From the NCBI GenBank assembly GCA_963727545.1, contig CAVSGS010000023.1, forward strand, positions 1 through 64,000: a stretch of 64,000 nucleotides of DNA. Reading direction: 5' to 3'. Below, in pieces: positions 16,571 to 25,572 of the stretch (positions are counted from its first letter, which is position 1; the number at the start of each line of letters is the position of its first letter). The notes beneath the pieces were generated by a model, which ran no database searches, had not been told where the DNA came from, and saw only the letters and a program-made list of their open reading frames with translations. Position numbers and translations under genes: made by a program. The DNA is from Flexifilum sp963727545. Its GTDB lineage: Bacteria > Chloroflexota > Anaerolineae > Aggregatilineales > Phototrophicaceae.

Positions 16571-17179
16571 GTGGATCGGGAGAGTTCCCTGCTGCAAACG
16601 ATCAAAAATCGCCGGTCGATCCGGCGCTACCTAACCGAACCGGTCGCCCGTGAGGTGATCGAAACGCTGCTGACGGCGGCGATTTGGGCACCGTCGGCGC
16701 ACAACCGGCAGCCCGCCCGCTTCGGCGTGGTCGCTTCGTCAGCGAAGATCGAGCAGTTGGCGCGAGCGATGGGTGCCCAACTGCGTGCTGATTTAGAGCG
16801 TGATGGTGTGGATCCGGCGCTGATCGAAGCGGATACAGCGCGATCCTACGCCAAGATCACCGGCGCGTCGGTCGTGATCGCCCTGTGCCTGTCGATGACG
16901 GATATGGACGTCTACGGCGATGAGCGGCGCGACCGGAATGAATACCTAATGGCGGTGCAGAGCACCGCACTCGCGGGGGAGAATCTACTGCTGGCAGCCC
17001 ATGATGCCGGGTTAGGCGCGTGTTGGTTATGTGCGCCCTTGTTCTGCCCGGACGTGGTGCGTGTGGCGCTCGACTTACCGGCGGACTGGCAGCCGCAGGC
17101 GTTGATCACGCTGGGGTATCCCGCCGAAACTCGCGAAAAGACCCGGAATCCATTGGAGATGAGTGTGCTGTGGCGCTAA
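16571..17179 (+). CDS. Nitroreductase-family protein, likely dehydro-F420-0 reductase (FbiB C-terminal-like)
   Basis: 202 residues, FMN-binding nitroreductase fold. RRSIRRYLTEPV and WAPSAHNRQPARFGVV are the FMN-binding blocks, and GLGACWLCAPLFCPDVVR the later one. It follows cofE by 15 bases with a GTG start and AGGATGAGGTG. In mycobacterial FbiB the equivalent domain reduces dehydro-F420-0 made from phosphoenolpyruvate. The adjacency to cofE, cofD and cofC makes that role the best guess; a general nitroreductase is the alternative. Confidence 0.85.
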   Translation: MDRESSLLQTIKNRRSIRRYLTEPVAREVIETLLTAAIWAPSAHNRQPARFGVVASSAKIEQLARAMGAQLRADLERDGVDPALIEADTARSYAKITGASVVIALCLSMTDMDVYGDERRDRNEYLMAVQSTALAGENLLLAAHDAGLGACWLCAPLFCPDVVRVALDLPADWQPQALITLGYPAETREKTRNPLEMSVLWR

Positions 17180-17181
17180 CG

Positions 17182-18177
17182 ATGCAAAATGTAGTTGTCC
17201 TCGTGGGTGGCGTGGGCGGTGCGAAGCTCGCGCACGGGTTGGCGCAAATCCTGCCGCCGGAGCGCTTGACCATCATCGTCAATACGGCGGACGATTTCTG
17301 GCTGTATGGGCTGCGCATTTGCCCGGATCTCGATACGGTGATGTACACGCTGGCGGACGTCGTTGACAAGACCAATGGCTGGGGGATCGCCGGGGATACC
17401 CACAATATGCTCGACGCCTTCGCGCGTTTGGGCGAGTCGACGTGGTTCGGGTTGGGCGATCAAGACGTCGCTACGCATCTGCTGCGGACGCGGGAACTGC
17501 TGGCGGCGGAACCGCTGACGGCGGTAACGCAGCATTTGACGAAGGCTTTGGGCATTCGTCATGCAATTTTACCGATGACCGATACCCCAGTTGCGACCAA
17601 ACTGGATACCGTCGAGTTGGGCGAACTCGACTTTCAAGTCTACTTCGTGCGTGAGCGTTGGCAGCCACGACTGCGCGGCATCCGTTTCGACGGGATCGAG
17701 CGCGCGGTGATCAGCGCTGAAGTTGCGCGGGCGATCGATAACGCTGACGTGATCCTCGTGGGTCCGTCTAATCCGTGGCTGTCGATTGCGCCGATCCTTG
17801 CGGTGCCGGGGCTGCGCGAGCGGCTGGTGGCGCGGGACGTGCCGCGAGTCGCGCTGACGCCAATCGTGCAGGGCGATGCGCTCAAGGGTCCTGCGGCTAA
17901 ACTGATGGCAGAATTAGGGTATGAAGTATCGCCGCGCGGCGTGGCAGCCTATTATGGTGACACGATCAACGGATTTGTCGCCGACGAGCGCGATCAACCG
18001 CTAGTGATTGATGGGCTGCGCACCACCGCGATGGACACGATCATGCGCAATGACGCGGATCGCGCGGTGCTGGCGCAAAAACTGTTGGAATGGATTACAA
18101 GTTGGGGAGTTAAGGATGAGCATTTGGGCGATCATTCCGGTCAAGCCGCTAACGCGGGGCAAAAGCCGGCTGGCTGA
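17182..18177 (+). CDS. cofD: 2-phospho-L-lactate transferase CofD (FbiA-like)
   Basis: Transfers the phospholactate or phosphoenolpyruvate moiety from its GDP-activated form to the deazaflavin Fo. VVLVGGVGGAKLAHGLA at the N-terminus binds the GDP end, NTADDFWLYGLRICPDLDTVMY is the signature, and GPSNPWLSIAPIL lies late. ATG 17182 is preferred over upstream in-frame starts because the family begins with this glycine-rich strand and the nitroreductase stop is only 3 bases away. The reading frame runs about 60 bases into cofC, ending in a tail (DHSGQAANAGQKPAG) that does not look native; an indel near the GGGG at 18105-18108 could explain it. Confidence 0.92.
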   Translation: MQNVVVLVGGVGGAKLAHGLAQILPPERLTIIVNTADDFWLYGLRICPDLDTVMYTLADVVDKTNGWGIAGDTHNMLDAFARLGESTWFGLGDQDVATHLLRTRELLAAEPLTAVTQHLTKALGIRHAILPMTDTPVATKLDTVELGELDFQVYFVRERWQPRLRGIRFDGIERAVISAEVARAIDNADVILVGPSNPWLSIAPILAVPGLRERLVARDVPRVALTPIVQGDALKGPAAKLMAELGYEVSPRGVAAYYGDTINGFVADERDQPLVIDGLRTTAMDTIMRNDADRAVLAQKLLEWITSWGVKDEHLGDHSGQAANAGQKPAG

Positions 18178-18751
18178 AGTCCTTTCCCCCGAAGATCGGC
18201 AGCAGCTTTCTGAGACGCTGTTCCGCCGGGTGCTGACAACCGTCACCGCGACGCCGCAAATCGCCGGAACGCTGGTGATCAGCCGGGATACGCGCGCGCT
18301 GGCGATTGCCCGCGAGGCGGGTGTACATACCGTTCAGGAGAGCGGCGCGCCGGAACTCAACAACGCTTTGATGCGCGCGACGCAGGTCGTCGCCGGGTGG
18401 CGCTGCGGCGCAGTGCTAATTCTGCCTGCTGATCTACCGCTGATCACGCCGGAAGACCTCACCGGGATGATCGAGTTGGGGCAGGATCAGCAGACGGTCG
18501 TGATTGCGACCGATGGGCGTGACGACGGCACGAATGCGATGTTGATCCGCCCGCCGGGATTGTTTCCTTACGCTTATGGCGTGGGCAGCTTTCAGCGGCA
18601 CGTGGCGCTGGCACAGGAAGCAGGCGCACAAGTCAAGCAGTATCAATCGGAGCGGCTGGCGCTGGATATCGACGTGCCCGCCGATCTGGAGCGGTATCAT
18701 TACCTGACTGGCAGCGAGAACGGGTATCATCTGTCGCTGGAGCAGGGGTGA
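18116..18751 (+). CDS. cofC: 2-phospho-L-lactate/PEP guanylyltransferase
   Basis: 211 residues. It activates phospholactate or phosphoenolpyruvate with GTP for CofD. MSIWAIIPVKPLTRGKSRL is the nucleotidyl-transferase start with the K-x3-KSRL pattern; LILPADLPLITPED carries the metal-binding Asp residues, then DGRDDGTNAMLIRPP. ATG 18116 is chosen because AAGG precedes it and the family starts here; the frame is open further upstream inside cofD. It completes an Fo-to-F420 gene set; Fo synthase (fbiC/cofGH) is not in this window. Confidence 0.92.
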   Translation: MSIWAIIPVKPLTRGKSRLAEVLSPEDRQQLSETLFRRVLTTVTATPQIAGTLVISRDTRALAIAREAGVHTVQESGAPELNNALMRATQVVAGWRCGAVLILPADLPLITPEDLTGMIELGQDQQTVVIATDGRDDGTNAMLIRPPGLFPYAYGVGSFQRHVALAQEAGAQVKQYQSERLALDIDVPADLERYHYLTGSENGYHLSLEQG

Positions 18752-18893
18752 GGATCAGTTTTTAGGGATTAGTGGTTAGTTTTTAGTAAAAAGGTCGACA
18801 GCGTCAGCGTTAACCCGTTCAACCGCGGATTAGGCTTTGACTAAAAACCAATACCTAAAGACTAATTGCCCATTTTACTTAGCGAGGAATTTC
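18752..18893. repeat. Intergenic TTAG/CTAA palindrome
   Basis: The gap after cofC has GTTTTTAGT near 18777-18785 and its complement ACTAAAAAC near 18840, plus repeated ATTAGT, GGTTAG and GACTAATT words. The left half (AGTGGTTAG then TTTTAGTAAAAA) is nearly the same as the gap after xdhC at 23266. It ends with GCGAGG, the ribosome-binding site of the LLM gene. Confidence 0.55.
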
Positions 18894-19901
18894 ATGGCAG
18901 ACCGAGTAGCGCTTTACTTACAGGACGCCCATTCGCTGCAAGACGCGATCAAGTACGTGCAGTACGCCGAGCAACGCGGCTTCGAGGCGGTCTGGCAGGC
19001 GGAAAGCCGGTTGGTGCGAGATGCGATCGTGCCGATGGCGGCATTCGCGGCGACGACCAGCCGGATCAAGATCGGCAGCGGCGTGATCAACAACTGGACA
19101 CGCAACGCGGGCGTGATCGCGGCGACGTTTCTGACGCTGGACGATCTCGCGCCCAATCGCATCATCTGTGGGATTGGCGCGTGGTGGGATCCGCTGGCGC
19201 GGAAAGTCGGCATCACCCGGACGAAACCGCTGCTGGCGATGCGCGAGACCGTCGTCACGGTGCGGGCATTGCTGGCGCGCCAGCGCGTCACTTATCATGG
19301 CGAGTTCGTCAACCTCGACGACGTGGAACTGGACGTCGTGCATGGACGCAAGGAACCGCGCAACGTGCCGATCTACATCGGCGCGACCGGTCCGCAGATG
19401 ATGGCGCTGACCGGTGAGATCGCCGACGGCGCGGTGCTGAATTATCTGGTTGCGCCGAAGTACAACGAAGCGGCGATGCACCAGTTGGAGATCGGCGCGC
19501 GCAAAGCCGGACGCAGCATCGACAGCATCGACCGCCCGCAGTTGGTCGTCTGCTCGGTCGATACCGATCGCAAGAAGGCGCTCGACGGCGCGCGCAAGCT
19601 GGTGACCCAGTATCTCGGTCAGCAGCCACACATCATGAAAGCCAGCGGAGTCAGCCAAGAACTGCTCGACGAGATTGGTCAGGTGCTGACGTGGCCCGCG
19701 ACCGAAGAACAGATCGAGGAAGCGATGCGGCTCGTCCCCGACGACGTGGTGCAGATGATCACCGCGTCGGGCACGCCGGAAGAAGTGCGGGCGAAGGTGC
19801 GCGAGTACGTCGCCAACGGCGCAACCTGCCCGATCCTCTACCCGCTGGGCGAGGACGTGCGCTTGATGATCGACACCTTTGCGAATGGCTACTCCAATTA
19901 A
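18894..19901 (+). CDS. LLM-class F420-dependent oxidoreductase
   Basis: 335-residue luciferase-like monooxygenase-fold protein of the 5,10-methylenetetrahydromethanopterin-reductase (Mer)-like group. Features: YAEQRGFEAVWQAE, IKIGSGVINNWTRNAGVIA, IICGIGAWWDPLA and YIGATGPQMMALTGEIADG. The ATG at 18894 follows GCGAGG. Its position directly after the F420 operon supports F420H2 rather than FMN as cofactor. The substrate is not known. It overlaps the next gene by 17 bases. Confidence 0.9.
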   Translation: MADRVALYLQDAHSLQDAIKYVQYAEQRGFEAVWQAESRLVRDAIVPMAAFAATTSRIKIGSGVINNWTRNAGVIAATFLTLDDLAPNRIICGIGAWWDPLARKVGITRTKPLLAMRETVVTVRALLARQRVTYHGEFVNLDDVELDVVHGRKEPRNVPIYIGATGPQMMALTGEIADGAVLNYLVAPKYNEAAMHQLEIGARKAGRSIDSIDRPQLVVCSVDTDRKKALDGARKLVTQYLGQQPHIMKASGVSQELLDEIGQVLTWPATEEQIEEAMRLVPDDVVQMITASGTPEEVRAKVREYVANGATCPILYPLGEDVRLMIDTFANGYSN

Positions 19902-22431
19902 CTTGAACGACGTTACAGCGGCACAATCGAGCGTCTCGCGGAGGCGCTCGCTTTTTATCTTGCTCCTGTGCGCTGTGCTCGCGCTGCTCGTGTTCCTCGT
20001 CTATGGCACCATCAGCACGAACGTCGGCGGCGGGCAGGTGATCATGCCGCTGGACGACGCTTACATCCACTTCCAGTATGCCCACCAGATCGCGGTGGGG
20101 CAGCCCTACGTCTACAACCCCGGTTTACCGCCGACCTCCGGCGCGACCAGCTTTCTGTATCCCTACATTTTGGCGCTCGGCGATCTACTCGGTTTTCATG
20201 GACTGAATCTCGGTCTGTGGGCGATGGGGATTGGCGCGGTCGCGTTGGCGCTGTCGGCGTGGCTGGTCTATCGCATCGTGCGCTTGATCGCTTCCGACTG
20301 GCTGGCGGTGATCTTCGCGGTCGCCTTTGCGCTCGACGGTTGGATCGAGTGGCATTTCATGAGCGGCATGGAAACCGGCGTAGCGATCCTGTTCGTGCTG
20401 CTGACGCTGTTCGCCGTGCTGGATCAACGCTTCCGGTTGGGCGTGATCGCCATGACGCTGCTAGCGCTGATCCGCCCGGAAGGGGGCTTGCTGGCGGTGA
20501 TCGCGGCGGGGATGGTGCTGCTGCAAAACCTACTTGATCTGCCCGCGAAAACGCGCTGGGGCATCCCGCGCTTATGGCTGTGGCGGCGCGAATGGCTGCT
20601 CCTGCTGATCCCGGTGCTGGCGATCGGCGTGCAGCCGCTGGTCAATCTACTGCTGACCGGCTCGGCGGTGGCGTCGGGCAACGCGGCGAAGTCGCTGTTC
20701 GGGATCGTCGGGGCGGATTTGGGCACGATCCTCGCGCGCGTGCTCGCCAACTTCGGGCGGATGTGGCGCGAATTCCTAACCCAGTATGGCTATGTCTTCG
20801 TTCCGGCGCTGGTCGGCTGGGGCATGATGATCGCGCGCAAGCGCTGGCGGCTGATCGGCGTGATGATCGCGCTTTGGCTTTTGGCGGGCACGGCGGCGAT
20901 CGCGACGCTGGACACGGCGTTCTGGCACTTCAAGCGCTACCAGATGCCGCTGATCGCGCTGTTCTTCCCGCTGGCGGGCTGGGGTTGGGCGTTCGTTTAC
21001 CAACAAGGGCGGCGCTGGCTGCTTCGACTAACGCGGCGGCAAGTGGTTCCGGCGTTGGTGGTGGTCGCGATTGTCGTCGGCTTGTCGATCAGCGCGGTGC
21101 TGACCAATACGGTGCAGTTCCTCTCGAATTACGCGCTCAACGTGGGTTACGTCGTCGCGCAGCCGCTGCAAATGGCGCGCTGGCTGGCGGCGAACACGCC
21201 GGACGACGCGCGGATCGCCGTGCACGACGTCGGGATGATGCGTTACATGGGCGGACGGACGACGATTGACATTGTCGGCTTGACGACCCCCGGCGCGGCG
21301 GCGTACTGGCGCAACGGTCCCGGTTCGGTGGGCGAGTTTATCGAAGATCAGCGCCCGGATTACATCGCCTCGTATGGGATCGGGCACGGGTTAGGGTTGG
21401 GCTATCTGCAAAAGACCGATCTGTATGCCGAGACGCTGGCGAGCTACACCGTCGATCTCGACCCGACGAACAACGTCGCGTTGGCGGCGCCGACGCAGGG
21501 GATTTATCGCCCGGACTGGTCGGCAGCGGATCGGGCGAAGCTGCCGGTCATGCTGCCGCGCATCACGCCCTATCTCGACGGGCTGACGCTGGTCGATCAA
21601 GTCGATGTCGCCGACGTCGAGTCGGAGCAGGCGCATCAGTACACTTGGCGCAACGAGCGGGCGGCGGGGAGCTTCCCGACTGAATACTACCAGTTCGACT
21701 ACCTGAACTGCGAAGCCGACTGCGTGGTGATGGACGGCGGGCGGCGGATCAACGGCGAAGAGTCGTTCACGCTGACGACGCAGCCGCAGCAGGACTTGAT
21801 CCTTGTCACGCGGCTGCATCCCGCCGCTGCGGGCACGTTCGACGTGTACGCCAACGATCAGTTGATCGCTACGCGGGTGATTCCGGAGTTGCCGGGAAGC
21901 TGGTACGAAGTGCCAACGCTGATCCCGGCGGCGCTGATCACGGCGGAGACGCGAATTCGCATCGTGCCGCACGTTGATGGCGACTACATGCCGTATCAGC
22001 ACTGGGCGTATCAGGGCGACTATCAGCCAGCGGCGCTCGAACACGAACCCGTTGCGACCTTCCAAGACGGCGCGATCCAATTGGTGGACGCGGGTCTATC
22101 CGTGGTCGAGGGGCGGTCGGTTGTGTTGTCGCTGATTTGGCGGACGGATGGCGACGCGCAGGGCGACTACAAGATCTTCGTCCACGTGCTCAATGAAGAT
22201 GGTCAAATCGTCGCGCAGGCGGATGACCGACCCGGAAATGGCAATCTGCCGCCGGGAAACTGGATAGCTGGGACGATTCGTGACACAATGGTGATCCCGC
22301 TGCCGGAGGTCGCACAGGGAGAGTATCGCGTCGAAGCTGGCTTGTACGATCCCGTGAGCCAAACGCGGTTAGCGGTAAATAGTGTCCTGCCGACGGTAGA
22401 CGATAGTCTATTTCTCGGCGCGTTCAAGTGA
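19885..22431 (+). CDS. Large polytopic membrane protein, GT-C glycosyltransferase-like
   Basis: About 849 residues. Residues 20-450 hold roughly ten hydrophobic helices. The first outer loop has LDDAYIHFQYA, the Asp-Asp-Ala pattern of GT-C enzymes that take sugar from a polyprenyl-phosphate donor. The C-terminal 400 residues are soluble and beta-rich, with TRLHPAAAGTFDVYAND and VFVHVL-like repeats, probably outside the cell. The ATG at 19885 lies within the LLM gene end. The GT2 enzyme at 10.2 kb could make its lipid-linked donor. No obvious connection to purine metabolism. Confidence 0.82.
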   Translation: MATPINLNDVTAAQSSVSRRRSLFILLLCAVLALLVFLVYGTISTNVGGGQVIMPLDDAYIHFQYAHQIAVGQPYVYNPGLPPTSGATSFLYPYILALGDLLGFHGLNLGLWAMGIGAVALALSAWLVYRIVRLIASDWLAVIFAVAFALDGWIEWHFMSGMETGVAILFVLLTLFAVLDQRFRLGVIAMTLLALIRPEGGLLAVIAAGMVLLQNLLDLPAKTRWGIPRLWLWRREWLLLLIPVLAIGVQPLVNLLLTGSAVASGNAAKSLFGIVGADLGTILARVLANFGRMWREFLTQYGYVFVPALVGWGMMIARKRWRLIGVMIALWLLAGTAAIATLDTAFWHFKRYQMPLIALFFPLAGWGWAFVYQQGRRWLLRLTRRQVVPALVVVAIVVGLSISAVLTNTVQFLSNYALNVGYVVAQPLQMARWLAANTPDDARIAVHDVGMMRYMGGRTTIDIVGLTTPGAAAYWRNGPGSVGEFIEDQRPDYIASYGIGHGLGLGYLQKTDLYAETLASYTVDLDPTNNVALAAPTQGIYRPDWSAADRAKLPVMLPRITPYLDGLTLVDQVDVADVESEQAHQYTWRNERAAGSFPTEYYQFDYLNCEADCVVMDGGRRINGEESFTLTTQPQQDLILVTRLHPAAAGTFDVYANDQLIATRVIPELPGSWYEVPTLIPAALITAETRIRIVPHVDGDYMPYQHWAYQGDYQPAALEHEPVATFQDGAIQLVDAGLSVVEGRSVVLSLIWRTDGDAQGDYKIFVHVLNEDGQIVAQADDRPGNGNLPPGNWIAGTIRDTMVIPLPEVAQGEYRVEAGLYDPVSQTRLAVNSVLPTVDDSLFLGAFK

Positions 22432-22443
22432 AGTAGGGACAGC

Positions 22444-23265
22444 ATGGAAGACACACGCGCAGTTTACGCGGCGCTGCTCGAAGCGCAGGATCAAGGAACA
22501 GCGGTTGCGCTGGCGACGGTCATCGGCGTCAGCGGATCGGTTCCGCGCCATGAAGGAAGCAAGCTGCTAGTCTACGGCGATGGCTCGTTTGTGGGGACGG
22601 TGGGCGGCGGTGCACTGGAAGCGCGGGTGCTCAAAGAAGCGCTGGCGGCGTTGAGCGATGGTGAAACGCGCAAGCTGTCCTATACACTCAACGACATTAC
22701 GGCGGGCGATCCCGGCGTCTGTGGCGGAACCGTTGAAGTGTTCGTCGAGCCGATCGGCGTGGCGCAAACCCTGCTGGTGATCGGCGGCGGGCATGTCGGC
22801 AAGGCGCTGGCGCGCCTCGGCAAATGGATGGACTATCGCGTGATCCTCGCCGACGACCGGGCTGAGTTCTGCAACCCGGATTATCTGCCGGGGATGGATG
22901 GTTACATCATCGGCAAGCCGGACGAGGTGGTCGCGCGGGTGCCGATCACCAAACAGACGAACGTCGCAGCCGTGACGCGCGGCTTACCGGTCGACATCGA
23001 TTTGATCCCGGCACTGCTGGCAACTGACGCCGGTTACATCGGCGTGATTGGCAGTCGCCGCCGCTGGTCAATCACCCGGAAGGCGCTGATCGAGGAGCGC
23101 GGCGTCGACGCCGTGCAGCTCCAGCGTATTCGCGCGCCGATTGGTTTGGAATTGGAAGCAGAGACGCCTAAAGAAATCGCGCTGAGCATCATGGCGGAGA
23201 TCGTCATGCTGCGGCGCGGGGGCAGCGGCAAAGCGATGCAGTGGTTAGGGGCAGCCAGCGAATAG
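22444..23265 (+). CDS. xdhC: XdhC/CoxI-family molybdenum-cofactor maturation protein
   Basis: 273 residues. N-terminal XdhC/CoxI domain with ATVIGVSGSVPRHEGSKL and VGGGALEARVL; C-terminal Rossmann-like XdhC_C domain with LLVIGGGHVGKALARLG and YIGVIGSRRRW. XdhC binds molybdenum cofactor, promotes its sulfuration and hands it to xanthine dehydrogenase. Here it precedes the FAD/FeS subunit (24.1 kb) and molybdopterin subunit (28.2 kb), which are its likely clients. Confidence 0.93.
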   Translation: MEDTRAVYAALLEAQDQGTAVALATVIGVSGSVPRHEGSKLLVYGDGSFVGTVGGGALEARVLKEALAALSDGETRKLSYTLNDITAGDPGVCGGTVEVFVEPIGVAQTLLVIGGGHVGKALARLGKWMDYRVILADDRAEFCNPDYLPGMDGYIIGKPDEVVARVPITKQTNVAAVTRGLPVDIDLIPALLATDAGYIGVIGSRRRWSITRKALIEERGVDAVQLQRIRAPIGLELEAETPKEIALSIMAEIVMLRRGGSGKAMQWLGAASE

Positions 23266-23396
23266 TGGTTAGCAATTAGCTTTTAGTAAAAACCTTTCCA
23301 ACGCAATCGTCGCCGCGTTTCGATACTACATTCTGGGCTAAGAGCTAATCGCCGGATATCAGTCTTAGAATAGTGATCAAAGTTGCGAGCTAAATT
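23266..23396. repeat. Intergenic TTAG/CTAA palindrome after xdhC
   Basis: Begins AGTGGTTAGCAATTAGC and TTTTAGTAAAAACC, closely like the gap after cofC, and later has GGGCTAAGAGCTAATCG in the opposite sense. It probably belongs to the same repeat family. The last 45 bases are AT-richer and may hold the promoter of the next gene, but no good -35/-10 pair was found. Confidence 0.5.
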
Positions 23397-24008
23397 GTGA
23401 AGATACTTTGTGTCAGTGATACCGTGGTCAGCCAAATGGAGAATGCGGCGCATTTACGGCGTCGGTATCATGACGTGGACGTGTTGGTAAGCTGTGGGGA
23501 TATGCCCGCATCGTATCTTGAATACATCACATCGGTGTTGAGCATTCCGCTGCTGTACGTGCGCGGCAATCATGACACGAACTACGACGAACGTCCGCCG
23601 GGGGGTATCGACCTGCACACCAAGCTGTTCGAGTATCACGGTGTCACGTTTTTCGGGTTAGAAGGATCGCTGAAATACAACAACAGCCCGATTCAGTATT
23701 CGCAGATGGAAATGGACATGATGGTGACGCATACCGTCCCAACCATGCTAATGCGACGCGTGCTGCGCCAGCGACCGCTCGACGTGTTCGTCACTCACGC
23801 GCCCCCGCGCGGGATTCATGACCTCGAAGACAAACCGCATCAGGGCTTCAACGCCTTTCTGCGGTTTATGGACTGGTACAATCCGCGCTACCTACTGCAC
23901 GGTCACGTGCATACCTATGACCGGCGTGTGGTGGTCGAGACTCAGTATAAATCGACCTGCGTCATGAACATCAACCCGGTGACGCTGTTGGAGATCACAC
24001 CGGAGTGA
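23397..24008 (+). CDS. Metallophosphoesterase
   Basis: 203-residue calcineurin-like phosphoesterase. VSCGDMPASYLEY, VRGNHDTNY, FVTHAPPRGIHD and LLHGHVHTYDRR are motifs II-V. Motif I reads VSDTV, so the usual D-x-H has Val where the second metal-binding His is expected. GTG start. Specificity unknown; cyclic nucleotide or nucleotide phosphoester hydrolysis is typical. It stands alone between xdhC and the FAD/FeS subunit, with palindromic sequence before it. Confidence 0.9.
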   Translation: MKILCVSDTVVSQMENAAHLRRRYHDVDVLVSCGDMPASYLEYITSVLSIPLLYVRGNHDTNYDERPPGGIDLHTKLFEYHGVTFFGLEGSLKYNNSPIQYSQMEMDMMVTHTVPTMLMRRVLRQRPLDVFVTHAPPRGIHDLEDKPHQGFNAFLRFMDWYNPRYLLHGHVHTYDRRVVVETQYKSTCVMNINPVTLLEITPE

Positions 24009-24120
24009 AATAAGTTACGTTATGGTCTGGGGAAAGTTGCGCTAGAATACGCATAGGGGCATGGCGCGGCAACAATCGGTTGCACCATGCCTTTACTGTA
24101 AAAGGGTAGGTGAAGCTGCT

Positions 24121-25572
24121 ATGTGGAGTCATTACTATACCGTCTCGACCTTGAGCGACGCGCTGGAACTGCTGGCGGAGCACCGCGAGCACGCCCGCGT
24201 GATCGCCGGAGGGACGGACATTCTGCTGGAACTGGAACGCGGACAGCGTCCCGGCGTCGAGGTCTTGATCGACATTACGCGCGTGCCGGGGCTGGATCAG
24301 GTCGACCTGCGGGGCGATACCTTCCGGTTAGCGCCGCTGGTGACGCACAATCAGGTGGTCGGTAACGAGCTGCTGGTACAGCGCGCGCTGCCGCTGGCGC
24401 AAGCCTGCTGGGAAGTCGGCGCACCGCAGATTCGGAATCGCGGGACGGTTGCCGGTAACTTGATCACGGCGTCACCGGCGAACGACACGATCACACCGCT
24501 GTGGGCATTGGGTGCGAGCGTCACGCTCTCGTCGCTGGAAGGCGAGCGGACGATTCCGCTGGACCAGTTCTACACCGGCGTTCGCCGTAACGTCATGCGA
24601 GCGGACGAACTCCTGACCGCGATCAATTTCCCGGCGTTGAGCGAGAACGAGCGCGGCATATTCCTGAAATTGGGGCTGCGACGCGCGCAGGCGATTTCGG
24701 TCGTCGACGCGGCGGTGGTGCTGGCGTTCGACGGCGACACGATCACGCGGGCGGCGATCACGCTCGGCAGCGTCGCGCCGACGATCTTCGAGGCGCGGAT
24801 CGCGCAGGAAGCGCTGGTCGGGCGGACGCTGACGCCAGAGTCGATCCGTGAGACGGCGCGGCTGGCAGCGGCGGCGGTCACGCCGATCGACGACGTGCGC
24901 GGACCGGCGGAGTATCGCGTCGAGATGGTGCGGGTGCTGGTTAGTCGCGCGCTCAAGGCGCTGGCGGCTCACGATGAGCGCGCTGCCTATCCGACCGATC
25001 CGGCGATGCTGTGGGGCGACCACCATGCCGCCTATTCGCCAGCAGCCAGTGGCGTGCTCGATCACCATGCCGGCGAGCCGATCACCACGACGATCAACGG
25101 TGTCAAGCGGACGATCAACAGCGGGCAGGATAAAACGCTGCTGCGCTTCCTGCGCGAAGACGTCGGTTTGCCGGGAACAAAAGAGGGCTGTGCTGAAGGC
25201 GAATGCGGCGCGTGCACGGTTTTCCTCGATGGAGCGGCGGTGATGGCGTGTATGGTCGCTGCGCCGCGCGCGCACGGCGCAGAGATCGTTACCGTGGAAG
25301 GACTGCGAGAGCCGGATCACGACGCCGGAGCGGGACAGCTCCACCCGATACAGGCGGCGTTTGTCGAAGAAGGGGCGGTGCAGTGTGGCTACTGCACGCC
25401 GGGCTTTTTGATGGCGGGCGCGAAGCTGCTAGAGGAGCATCCGCAGCCGACTCAGGCGCAGATCGAGCAGAGCATCACGGGCAATCTATGTCGCTGCACG
25501 GGCTATTATAAGATCATTCAAGCATTCGTCGAAGCAGCAAGCCAGCAGGAGAAAACCTATGAGCCAGATTAA
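24121..25572 (+). CDS. Xanthine-dehydrogenase-type FAD domain fused to [2Fe-2S] domain
   Basis: 483 residues. Residues 1-290 are the CoxM/XdhB-type FAD domain (VIAGGTDILLE and IRNRGTVAGNLITASPANDT). Residues about 315-475 are the CoxS/XdhA-type iron-sulfur domain: C-x4-C-x2-C in EGCAEGECGACTVF for the plant-type cluster, and CGYCTPGFLM with NLCRCTGYY for the helical cluster. This FAD-then-FeS order differs from the FeS-FAD-Mo order of fused xanthine dehydrogenases. ATG 24121 is chosen over an in-frame ATG at 24061 because the family starts here. It passes electrons from the molybdopterin subunit at 28.2 kb. Confidence 0.92.
   Translation: MWSHYYTVSTLSDALELLAEHREHARVIAGGTDILLELERGQRPGVEVLIDITRVPGLDQVDLRGDTFRLAPLVTHNQVVGNELLVQRALPLAQACWEVGAPQIRNRGTVAGNLITASPANDTITPLWALGASVTLSSLEGERTIPLDQFYTGVRRNVMRADELLTAINFPALSENERGIFLKLGLRRAQAISVVDAAVVLAFDGDTITRAAITLGSVAPTIFEARIAQEALVGRTLTPESIRETARLAAAAVTPIDDVRGPAEYRVEMVRVLVSRALKALAAHDERAAYPTDPAMLWGDHHAAYSPAASGVLDHHAGEPITTTINGVKRTINSGQDKTLLRFLREDVGLPGTKEGCAEGECGACTVFLDGAAVMACMVAAPRAHGAEIVTVEGLREPDHDAGAGQLHPIQAAFVEEGAVQCGYCTPGFLMAGAKLLEEHPQPTQAQIEQSITGNLCRCTGYYKIIQAFVEAASQQEKTYEPD

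Noticed and set aside
17020..17181. Longer cofD starting at 17020
   Set aside because: It would lie inside the nitroreductase gene and add residues without family similarity; ATG 17182 gives the standard N-terminus.
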